A stretch of 6,051 nt of DNA from the NCBI GenBank assembly GCA_900553245.1, contig USCP01000121.1, positions 1 through 6,051 of the forward strand, in the 5' to 3' direction. A program made the position numbers and the translations under genes. The notes under the pieces were generated by a model. It worked only from the letters and a program-made list of their open reading frames with translations. It did not search any database and was not told where the DNA came from. Within the stretch, counting starts at the first letter, position 1. The number at the start of each line of letters is the position of its first letter. The DNA is from an uncultured Peptococcaceae bacterium (GTDB lineage: Bacteria; Bacillota; Peptococcia; Peptococcales; Peptococcaceae). Of this stretch, positions 1 to 6,038 are shown in pieces.

Positions 1-16
1 ATATCTATTATATAAG

Positions 17-44
17 AAAAAGGCCGCCTTTCGGCGACCTTTTT
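17..44 (-). terminator. Intrinsic terminator after the NUDIX gene
   Basis: Read on the minus strand this is a stem of about 12 bp (five A-U pairs, then a GC-rich part) closed by a GAAA tetraloop, with a T-run forming its 3' arm. One pair is a U-G wobble in the minus-strand RNA but a C-A mismatch in the plus-strand RNA, so the structure favours minus-strand transcripts. It lies about 45 nt past the NUDIX stop codon and is the likely end of the four-gene operon. Bases 1-16 beyond it are AT-rich and hold nothing I can assign. Confidence 0.85.
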
Positions 45-55
45 CGACAGTCTGA

Positions 56-79
56 ACGCACACTGCAAAGAGTGTGCGT
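56..79. repeat. Perfect 9-bp inverted repeat between NUDIX stop and terminator
   Basis: Bases 56-64 (ACGCACACT) and 71-79 (AGTGTGCGT) are exact reverse complements around a 6-nt spacer. The repeat starts 10 nt after the NUDIX stop codon and ends 11 nt before the terminator stem. It has no T-run, so it is not a second intrinsic terminator by itself. In the mRNA it would form a stable hairpin, perhaps a barrier to 3' exonucleases. As DNA it could also be a palindromic protein site for something outside the window. Only the symmetry is directly seen. Confidence 0.6.
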
Positions 80-89
80 CTATCGTTGC

Positions 90-485
90 TTAAAAAATAC
101 CATGGGCACGAAGATTAGCAATCATTTCAGCATCTGCCGGACAAAACGCCTCACTTGCAAGTGCGTGTGGCGACACCCATTTCATCGCCTGATGTTCCAA
201 AAGCTGTGGCACTCCCTCAGCAATCGTTGTATCAAAAAGTGTAAGATGAACCGTAATATCGGGATAACGATGTGTTACATCGATTACCGCGTCTTCTACA
301 GCAAGCGTAATGCCAAGCTCCTCCCTACACTCACGTACAAGAGCCGCTTCCTTCGTCTCACCCGACTCCACCTTGCCACCGACAAACTCCCACATCGACC
401 CTCGCGCCTTATGCGCGGCACGTTGGCAAATTAAAACCTCATCATGCGCACGATTCCAAATCAGCGCTGCCACCACTTCAATCAT
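90..485 (-). CDS. NUDIX hydrolase, NudG/MutT-like (deoxy)nucleoside triphosphate pyrophosphohydrolase
   Basis: A 131-residue cytoplasmic enzyme of the usual length for MutT-type NUDIX proteins. The NUDIX box is complete and matches GX5EX7REUXEEXGU: G37, E43, R51-E52, E55-E56, G58, I59, which provides the Mg2+ site for cleaving NTPs to NMP plus pyrophosphate. The start (MIEVVAALI), the EHQAxxWxSP segment near 97-106 and a PAD motif at 116-118 resemble, from memory, E. coli NudG, which acts on CTP, dCTP, 5-methyl-dCTP and some oxidised nucleotides. E. coli MutT has Asn where this PAD has Asp118, so a strict 8-oxo-dGTPase label is less certain. The ATG directly follows the helicase TAA with no intervening base. 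Its Shine-Dalgarno-like GGTGGTGGG (490-498) lies inside the helicase's last codons, so translational coupling is likely. It is the last gene of the operon. Family is sure; substrate is not. Confidence 0.93.
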   Translation of the reverse strand: MIEVVAALIWNRAHDEVLICQRAAHKARGSMWEFVGGKVESGETKEAALVRECREELGITLAVEDAVIDVTHRYPDITVHLTLFDTTIAEGVPQLLEHQAMKWVSPHALASEAFCPADAEMIANLRAHGIF

Positions 486-3400
486 TTATCCCACCACCAA
501 TTTCTTAGTTTTCTTCAAGAACTTCGCCGGAATTGCTTCATCCAGCTTCCAAATAATATTCATCGGCCGTGAACCCTCGTGGCTCACATAACGTGCTTTG
601 CCCAAATAGGTATAGGCTTCCGCACCACCCGTCAGGCGATCTGCCTTAAATTCACGTACAAAAAGCAACACCTGACTGCCCTCTTTGGCATGGTTAATGT
701 AACGCCTTCCTGTTTTTGAGGTGTCCGAGGTGGTACTTTGACTTTGCCAATGAAACAAGGTATCACTGATTGAATAGTCATTGTACATGGTTGTCGGTGA
801 ATAATCCTTGTCTGCCTTATTCAAGGTAATAAAGAAGGCATCAATCTGTTTGTCCGGTAACCACTTGACCCCTTCACGAACCGTCTTGGGCTTCATAAAA
901 TCTAGCGCCACCAAGATTTGATCACGGGTATAGGTGCAATGCACATCAAGGGGACAATCAAAGCCAATCTCTATCGGTCGATCAATAAAATCAATAGCCT
1001 CAAAGCGTAATCGTAATAACGCCATCAATTCTTCTAACAACACTGGACTATCCGCTAAGGTGTTGAGCCGTTCTACCACTACACAATCTCGCCAATCAAG
1101 AATCACATCGCCCCAAACTGTGACATAAAACATTTGCACCATGCGCTGTTCCATTGGGGATAAACTCTCCAATGGGCGTTCTTTAATCGCTGGTAAAAAG
1201 TCCAATAAAAACGCAATCCATCGGCGTGAATCGACCACACAAAGCCGCGTAAAGGCCTTCGTCAGAAGCGCTTCGAGAGGCTCTTCAAAATCAGCCTGCA
1301 CGCCAGCGCGTACACAAAGGCGTGAAAACGACGAAAAACGATAAACCATCCGTGCATCCAAGTGATAATACGCCAAAAAATTGGCCAACGTCAAAGGTCG
1401 CCCTGTATCCTCGGTAAAACTCGCTAAACGTGTCACTATGCCGGCCGAACGACCATAGGACGCACTGATATTTTCTAAGATATACTGCGCTGCCTTCTTT
1501 TCAAGCTGAATATAACAACCCTTTGGAAGCGCTACAAAGCCATCCTTGATTTCCCGTGCCACACTGCGATTGGTGTTGCTCAGAAGGGCTTGGAATTTAT
1601 CTTCAAAATTATATTTTTTATTGGCTTGCCCAATAAAATCTAGCACGGTCAAGCAGTCCTTTCCTTCCGAAAGACGCAGACCACGCCCAAGCTGCTGTAA
1701 GAAAACCGTCAGCGACTCTGTTGGCCGCAAGAAGAGCACCGTGTTAACTTCAGGAATATCGACCCCTTCATTGTAAATATCGACAACGAAAATAAAGCGC
1801 ACCTCACCGCCAACCAAGTGCTTCTTTGCCTGTTCACGCGCCTCATCAGAGGATTGTCCTGTTAAAGCCATTGCAGGAATGCCACACTCATTAAAGAAGT
1901 CACACATAAATTGAGCATGCTCTACTGACACACAAAAGCCCAATCCCTTCACTTCATTGATATCCGTCACATATTTAAGCACCGACCGGACAATCCAATC
2001 AGCACGTTTCCTTGCGACTGCACCACTAAAGGAATAAAGATTTGAAAGTGCACCTTTGTCGTACCCACCGCGAGTCCACTGAAGTTCACCTAAATCCACC
2101 GTATCTGTCACACCAAAATATTGAAATGGACACAAAAGTTTGCGGTCAATGGCTTCAGGCAAACGAATTTCAGCCGCAATCCGATTATTAAAATAGCTCA
2201 GAACGCTCTTTCCATCCATACGCTCCGGCGTTGCCGTAAGTCCCAATAGAATCTGCGGCGTATAGTAGGACAATAGCGCTTGATAGGTTGGTGCCGCCGC
2301 GTGGTGAAATTCATCCACAACAATGAAGTCATAATAATCGTTCACTGTTTTCGCAGTAAAGTCTTGAGAATTAAAAGTTTGAATTGACATAAAAAGATGG
2401 TCAATGCTTTCTGGACGATGATTCCCCACAAAAAGTTCACCAAAATTGGCATCTTTCATGATTGCGCGGAACGTATACAAACTTTGCTTCAAAATTTCCT
2501 CACGATGAGCCACAAAAAGCAAACGGCAAGGTGCACCCGGATGCGCCTTGCAATAACGCTTGTAGTCAAAAGCTGAAATCACCGTCTTACCAGTTCCAGT
2601 TGCCGCTACAACCAGATTACGATACTGTCCACGCACCATACGCTCCGCCTCTAAGCGATCTAATATTTCCTGTTGATAAGAATACGGCGCGATGTCTAAG
2701 GTATACCTTTCATCGCCATTCGTTTCCATATACTTTTCCGCTTTGAGTGCCTGCGCCAATCGTGCACTTTCACCTTCTGTATAATATTCAAATTCACTAT
2801 CATTCCAATAGCTTTCAAAGGTGGCAGTGATTTTTTGAATGGTTTCTGGCAGATCCTTACGCGTGACCTTGACATTCCACTCCAATCCGCTAGAAAGTGC
2901 AGCATTTGACATATTGGACGAGCCCACATACGCTGTAGTAAAGCCTGTATCGCGATAAAAAACATAAGCCTTAGCATGCAAACGTGTGCGCTTGGTATCA
3001 TAGCTTACCTTAATCTGCGTATTGATGAGTCCACGCAAGGCTTCAATGGCCTTGAGATCTGTGGCGCCCATATAAGAAGTGGTGATAATCCGAAGTGTTC
3101 CGCCGCGTTGCACAAAATCGGTCAGCTCATCAATAATGAGCCTTAGCCCACTCCATTTGATAAAACTCACGAGCATGTCAATACGGTCAGCGGAGGCAAT
3201 CTCCTTTTTAAGCTCAGTGACCATCTGCGGCTCATGAATCGCACCGGTAAATAACGAGCTTTGCGCCATCGAGGTTTCCGGACGCTGTAGCTGTTTGGCA
3301 GTTTTTCCAACTGCCAGCAAGGGATCCTTTTCTGCCAAAATAGCTAAAAGTTGCTCCGCACGTGCATCAATGCCATTTTCTGCAAAATCTTCCTCTTCGG

Positions 3401-3641
3401 TGGCTTGTCCAATCACCGCCACAATTTTATTGGCAAGAGCAACTTGAGAAGCAAGATCGCCACCGTTGTCTACCACGTGCTCCAGGCCTTGCTTGATAAT
3501 ATCCGCCATATACTGACTAATCACCTTTGAAGCCTCTGCCGCATCAATCGGCGCAAGGGACTTGCGCGCCTCAGGGATTTCCTCCAAGGCATCCCCCAGC
3601 GCCACATTCACAACCTGCTCATATAATCCATGATGAAGCAT
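486..3641 (-). CDS. PLD-like nuclease / SF2 DEAH-type helicase / DUF3427 protein
   Basis: A 1051-residue multidomain protein, intact end to end. Residues 1-120 are mostly helical and not recognised. Residues about 125-290 form a PLD-family domain with one HKD-type motif (H222, K224, D231, then GSSN at 240-243 and E254), so an active site would need a dimer. Residues about 315-690 are an SF2 helicase: Q motif near Q323-Q324, Walker A ATGTGKT (347-353), motif Ia VAHREE (377-382), Walker B DEFH (443-446), TAT (469-471), motif V region EGVDIP (625-630) and motif VI QQLGRGLR (649-656). The remainder, ending near residue 1045, fits the uncharacterised DUF3427 region found in this helicase family. 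The protein presumably remodels DNA or RNA using ATP and may cut it. The ATG at 3641 has AGGGGG 5 nt upstream. It sits 20 nt after the HTH gene and abuts the NUDIX gene. A repair or defence role is inferred; no substrate can be read from the sequence. Confidence 0.95.
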   Translation of the reverse strand: MLHHGLYEQVVNVALGDALEEIPEARKSLAPIDAAEASKVISQYMADIIKQGLEHVVDNGGDLASQVALANKIVAVIGQATEEEDFAENGIDARAEQLLAILAEKDPLLAVGKTAKQLQRPETSMAQSSLFTGAIHEPQMVTELKKEIASADRIDMLVSFIKWSGLRLIIDELTDFVQRGGTLRIITTSYMGATDLKAIEALRGLINTQIKVSYDTKRTRLHAKAYVFYRDTGFTTAYVGSSNMSNAALSSGLEWNVKVTRKDLPETIQKITATFESYWNDSEFEYYTEGESARLAQALKAEKYMETNGDERYTLDIAPYSYQQEILDRLEAERMVRGQYRNLVVAATGTGKTVISAFDYKRYCKAHPGAPCRLLFVAHREEILKQSLYTFRAIMKDANFGELFVGNHRPESIDHLFMSIQTFNSQDFTAKTVNDYYDFIVVDEFHHAAAPTYQALLSYYTPQILLGLTATPERMDGKSVLSYFNNRIAAEIRLPEAIDRKLLCPFQYFGVTDTVDLGELQWTRGGYDKGALSNLYSFSGAVARKRADWIVRSVLKYVTDINEVKGLGFCVSVEHAQFMCDFFNECGIPAMALTGQSSDEAREQAKKHLVGGEVRFIFVVDIYNEGVDIPEVNTVLFLRPTESLTVFLQQLGRGLRLSEGKDCLTVLDFIGQANKKYNFEDKFQALLSNTNRSVAREIKDGFVALPKGCYIQLEKKAAQYILENISASYGRSAGIVTRLASFTEDTGRPLTLANFLAYYHLDARMVYRFSSFSRLCVRAGVQADFEEPLEALLTKAFTRLCVVDSRRWIAFLLDFLPAIKERPLESLSPMEQRMVQMFYVTVWGDVILDWRDCVVVERLNTLADSPVLLEELMALLRLRFEAIDFIDRPIEIGFDCPLDVHCTYTRDQILVALDFMKPKTVREGVKWLPDKQIDAFFITLNKADKDYSPTTMYNDYSISDTLFHWQSQSTTSDTSKTGRRYINHAKEGSQVLLFVREFKADRLTGGAEAYTYLGKARYVSHEGSRPMNIIWKLDEAIPAKFLKKTKKLVVG

Positions 3642-3661
3642 AGATTCCCCCTATCCCACTT

Positions 3662-4042
3662 TTATTCAATAACTTCATTCGACTTCAATTTTCCCAAAAC
3701 TCTTAGGCGAGCAATAATCTCTTTTTTATTTCTACCAAAATAATCTTCCATATTCTTTAGTGAATACCCTTCATCAAACATGCGACACAAATCATCATCA
3801 TATTCTAAAGTCCAATAACCAGCTCGCCCTCTGCGTTCCCTTGGTCTATCGGAACGAGCACTTTTATATTTTCTCGGTTTCGTTACAATACCCGCTTGTT
3901 CTAATTCCTCGATAACACAGTATAGTGCACGCACAACCTCTACTTCATTGCATACACTATCAGGCGATAGTTTTTCCCCAGATAAAGGATGAATTCCCTG
4001 TGCCATAGAGCGCAATATTTCTACTGCTACATCTATATTCAT
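3662..4042 (-). CDS. Small putative DNA-binding protein with C-terminal helix-turn-helix
   Basis: A 126-residue protein with two parts and a basic linker. Residues about 1-50 are helical and carry HPLSGEKLSPDS (18-29) followed by EVVRALY (35-41), a segment I recall from other short uncharacterised bacterial proteins. Residues 55-73 are rich in Arg and Lys. Residues 77-117 (WTLEYDDDL, then GYSL, YFGRN and IIARLRVLG) have the W-E-D plus GR-I-ARL pattern of Myb/GcrA-like trihelical DNA-binding domains. The ATG at 4042 is preferred over an in-frame GTG at 4069 because GAGGGG lies 6 nt before the ATG, while the GTG has only a poorly spaced site. It follows the Sel1 gene by 31 nt and precedes the helicase by 20 nt. 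It could be a regulator of the operon or a DNA-targeting partner of the helicase. Hand count gives about 38% GC, well below the Sel1 gene. Confidence 0.82.
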   Translation of the reverse strand: MNIDVAVEILRSMAQGIHPLSGEKLSPDSVCNEVEVVRALYCVIEELEQAGIVTKPRKYKSARSDRPRERRGRAGYWTLEYDDDLCRMFDEGYSLKNMEDYFGRNKKEIIARLRVLGKLKSNEVIE

Positions 4043-4048
4043 ACCAAT

Positions 4049-4054
4049 CCCCTC
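4049..4054 (-). promoter_or_regulatory. Ribosome binding site deciding the HTH gene start
   Basis: On the minus strand GAGGGG stands 6 nt before the ATG at 4042. This supports that ATG over the GTG nine codons upstream, and removes a meaningless N-terminal extension (ILNKEGIG) that is simply the translated binding-site region. Confidence 0.75.
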
Positions 4055-4073
4055 TTTATTCAATATCACGAAC

Positions 4074-5363
4074 CTACCTTATCAGATACTCAATCGCTTC
4101 CTCTACGGCGGGGTCGGAGATTTGTTCTGCCACCTTTTGATACCAGTAGAGGGCTTGGGTTTTGTCTTGTCGGGTGCCGGTGCCGTTCATGTAGCAGTCG
4201 GCGATGAGGCGCATGGCGTGGAGGTTGTCAGCTTGGGCGGCTTGGCTTGCGAGGCTGAAGGCTTTAGCTTCATTCGGCATGCAGACGTCACCGTAAAGGA
4301 GATGCTCCGCAAGGCCAACTTGGCAATCGGGATGACCGAGTTTAGCGCCTTTTTCGTAGTAGTCCAAGGCTTGTTCAAGGTCGGCGTTGACGCCAAGGCC
4401 GTTTTCGTAGGCTTGGGCAAGAATCCACAATCCAAGACCGTCCTCTGCCATTGCCGCTTTCTCAGCCCAATCCACGGCTTCACGGTAATCTGCCTCCAAG
4501 GTGGCACTGTCGAGCTTTCCGGCTTGCAAAAGCAAGGTGCTTGCAAGCTGGGCTTGAGCGTGGGCATCACCCGCTTCGGCACGAGCAACTTCCTCGGCAT
4601 TTTGCAAAAAAGCTTGGGCGTTTTCTGCTTCACCGGCCTTTGTCATCCATTCGGCGGCCTTCGTATAATCACGCGCCACACCATAACCGTGGGCATATTG
4701 CAAGGCAAGCGCTTCTATTGCCTGCTTGTCGCCTCGTTCTGCAAGCATACTTTGCCAATGAAAGAGCGTCGCGGCATCCTTTACCACCGCTGCGCTGCCG
4801 TAGGTATAAAGGGCCACAAGGGCTTGGATGCTTGCACGGTCGCCCGTTTCAGCATGTGCTGTCAGCACTTCTACCGCTTCCCCTTGTACGTCCACTAATG
4901 CCCAATTGGCTTTCGCCGCCACATATTCACCGTTCAAAGTTACACCCAAAAGCGGTGGACGCGCATCACCTGAAAGTAGTTGCATGGTTAGTGCCCCATT
5001 CTCTAAACGCAGGGCAATTGCCTCTCCTGGCGCTGTCCGACAAGTGTGCGCTTCAGCGTAAGCGCTCAGACTGCGACACAAATTAAAGTAATGAGGCAGA
5101 TACGCCGCTGCTTCCTCCCTACTCAAATCCACCAAGCCGGTTTCCTTGTGCATGGTGAGGGTTGCATTTTTCATTGCCGGCCATTCGCCGATGGTGCGCG
5201 CGCGACATTTCCAATGGGTCTTCGTCGGCGCATAGTCGAGCATAAAGGGCGCATCCGCCACTAAGAGGGTAAACGGTGTGTCTGCCTTCACATTTTCTTC
5301 CACTGCAAGGAGCGGAAACTGCACCAATACCTCTGATGTACAAACAAAAATCAATCGTTCCAC
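4074..5363 (-). CDS. Sel1-repeat (TPR-like) protein with unknown N-terminal domain
   Basis: A 429-residue protein. About six Sel1-like repeats of roughly 36-44 residues run from about 170 to 412. The clearest are at 209-245 (ALQYAHGYGVARDYTKAAEW), 309-342 (AYENGLGVNADLEQALDYY) and 379-412 (CYMNGTGTRQDKTQALYWY). The repeats should stack into an alpha-solenoid that serves as a protein-binding scaffold. Residues 1-165 are not recognised and look mixed alpha/beta. There is no convincing signal peptide or membrane segment, so a cytoplasmic location is likely. The GTG at 5363 is chosen because AGGAGG lies 8 nt upstream; a GTG at 5372 in the same frame overlaps that binding site. It is the first gene of the operon, with its own promoter. 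A sample of the gene counts at about 56% GC, higher than the genes after it. The binding partner cannot be read from the sequence. Confidence 0.9.
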   Translation of the reverse strand: MERLIFVCTSEVLVQFPLLAVEENVKADTPFTLLVADAPFMLDYAPTKTHWKCRARTIGEWPAMKNATLTMHKETGLVDLSREEAAAYLPHYFNLCRSLSAYAEAHTCRTAPGEAIALRLENGALTMQLLSGDARPPLLGVTLNGEYVAAKANWALVDVQGEAVEVLTAHAETGDRASIQALVALYTYGSAAVVKDAATLFHWQSMLAERGDKQAIEALALQYAHGYGVARDYTKAAEWMTKAGEAENAQAFLQNAEEVARAEAGDAHAQAQLASTLLLQAGKLDSATLEADYREAVDWAEKAAMAEDGLGLWILAQAYENGLGVNADLEQALDYYEKGAKLGHPDCQVGLAEHLLYGDVCMPNEAKAFSLASQAAQADNLHAMRLIADCYMNGTGTRQDKTQALYWYQKVAEQISDPAVEEAIEYLIR

Positions 5364-5371
5364 TTGAACCA

Positions 5372-5377
5372 CCTCCT
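5372..5377 (-). promoter_or_regulatory. Strong ribosome binding site deciding the Sel1 gene start
   Basis: AGGAGG, extended to AGGAGGTGG, matches the 16S rRNA 3' end closely. It is 8 nt from the GTG at 5363 and overlaps the upstream GTG at 5372, which therefore cannot be the start served by this site. Confidence 0.85.
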
Positions 5378-5402
5378 GCGCTACGCGCCTTATATTACTT
5401 CC

Positions 5403-5431
5403 ATGATAGCCGCTGGGCGGTGCGCTTTCAA
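5403..5431 (-). promoter_or_regulatory. Sigma-A/sigma-70-type promoter for the Sel1-HTH-helicase-NUDIX operon
   Basis: On the minus strand, TTGAAA (5431-5426) and TATCAT (5408-5403) are separated by exactly 17 nt, and each hexamer matches its consensus at 5 of 6 positions. Transcription would start near 5396 and leave a leader of about 33 nt before the GTG at 5363. The spacer is GC-rich. The -35 box directly touches the T-tract of the upstream terminator. I see no clear operator. Confidence 0.72.
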
Positions 5432-5467
5432 TAAAAAACCGAAGACGCCCCCTGACGTCTTCGGTTT
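5431..5467 (-). terminator. Intrinsic terminator after the CDP-alcohol phosphatidyltransferase gene
   Basis: A perfect 12-bp stem (5467-5456 with 5447-5436, core CCGAAGACG/CGTCTTCGG) has an 8-nt loop and a run of T residues on the minus strand reaching 5431. It begins 4 nt after the phosphatidyltransferase stop codon. It should insulate that gene from the operon downstream. A shorter, interrupted T-run on the other side gives some bidirectional potential, but no plus-strand gene needs it here. Confidence 0.92.
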
Positions 5468-5471
5468 CTTT

Positions 5472-6038
5472 TTAGTCGTTCAATTCTTTTTCCATGTTTT
5501 GATAGTACATCACGTATTTCACAAAGGTAAATACCATCACACACATCATAATGAGGATGATCCCGTTTGCGACGCCTACCGGCATATTAAACCAGAAGAA
5601 GAGCAACACGAGCCCCACAAACAAGGTGGCGGTACACACCTTGCCAAACCACATGGCGCCATCCATCATCTTGTTTTTGCCAAGAAAATGCATCCCTTGA
5701 TAGGCCATATAGCCTTCCTTCACCACCATGAGTGCCAATAGCGCCCACATAAATGGATACTTGGTTGCCACACACACCGCCATAGCAGCATGGTTGATTT
5801 TATCCGCCACAGGGTCCAAAACCTTGCCAAACTCCGTCACCATGTGAAAGCGACGTGCAATCTGACCATCAAACAAATCCGTAAGCGCCGAAATCAATAC
5901 AATCACCGTCGCCCACAAATAATCCATTGGCGTTTCCGCAGTGATATACAGATAGCAGTAAAACGGAATCAATATGATGCGAAAATAACACATCATATTA
6001 GGAATTGAAAAGAGTTCTATTCTGTCAAAATGTTTCAT
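5472..6038 (-). CDS. CDP-alcohol phosphatidyltransferase family protein (PgsA/cardiolipin synthase-like)
   Basis: A 188-residue integral membrane enzyme of phospholipid synthesis that moves a phosphatidyl group from CDP-diacylglycerol to an alcohol. The family signature is exact: D54-x2-D57-G58-x2-A61-R62-x8-G71-x3-D75-x3-D79, whose aspartates bind metal and CDP. Hydrophobic stretches near 20-34, 40-53, 83-105, 135-152 and 155-175 fit the usual six-helix fold. After the active site the PgsA-like Arg-Glu is replaced by K107-E108, followed by GAMWFGKVCTA (127-137). I recall this from a clostridial branch variously annotated as PgsA or cardiolipin synthase, so the acceptor (glycerol-3-phosphate or phosphatidylglycerol) is left open. 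The ATG at 6038 is preferred to in-frame TTG 6044 and GTG 6041; a stop codon at 6047-6045 limits the frame. No clear Shine-Dalgarno is visible before the window edge. The gene appears complete. Confidence 0.92.
   Translation of the reverse strand: MKHFDRIELFSIPNMMCYFRIILIPFYCYLYITAETPMDYLWATVIVLISALTDLFDGQIARRFHMVTEFGKVLDPVADKINHAAMAVCVATKYPFMWALLALMVVKEGYMAYQGMHFLGKNKMMDGAMWFGKVCTATLFVGLVLLFFWFNMPVGVANGIILIMMCVMVFTFVKYVMYYQNMEKELND

Noticed and set aside
1..15. TATAAT-like bases beyond the operon terminator on the minus strand
   Set aside because: No -35 element at suitable spacing and no downstream gene visible; AT-rich sequence beyond a terminator is common.
72..434. Plus-strand open frame opposite the NUDIX gene
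   Set aside because: It is antisense to an intact NUDIX box and its translation shows no family features.
2696..3001. Minus-strand 101-codon frame inside the helicase's PLD region, considered as an alternative start or frameshift
   Set aside because: The main frame carries the HKD motif and the linker without interruption, so this is only a shadow frame.
4187..4633. Minus-strand 148-codon frame within the Sel1 gene
   Set aside because: It is a frame-shifted shadow of the repeat gene with lysine/proline-rich composition; the Sel1 motifs continue unbroken in the main frame, so it is not a frameshift remnant.
737..4763. Shared 15-base word (ACTTTGCCAATGAAA) at about 737-751 and 4749-4763, encoding FHWQS in both the helicase and the Sel1 protein
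   Set aside because: The match does not extend in DNA or protein and the surrounding folds differ; likely coincidence.
4122..4898. Long plus-strand open frame (258 codons) opposite the Sel1-repeat gene
   Set aside because: It lies wholly antisense to a clear Sel1-repeat coding frame, has no recognisable family pattern or suitable ribosome binding site, and is explained by the GC-rich, alanine-rich codons of the repeat gene.
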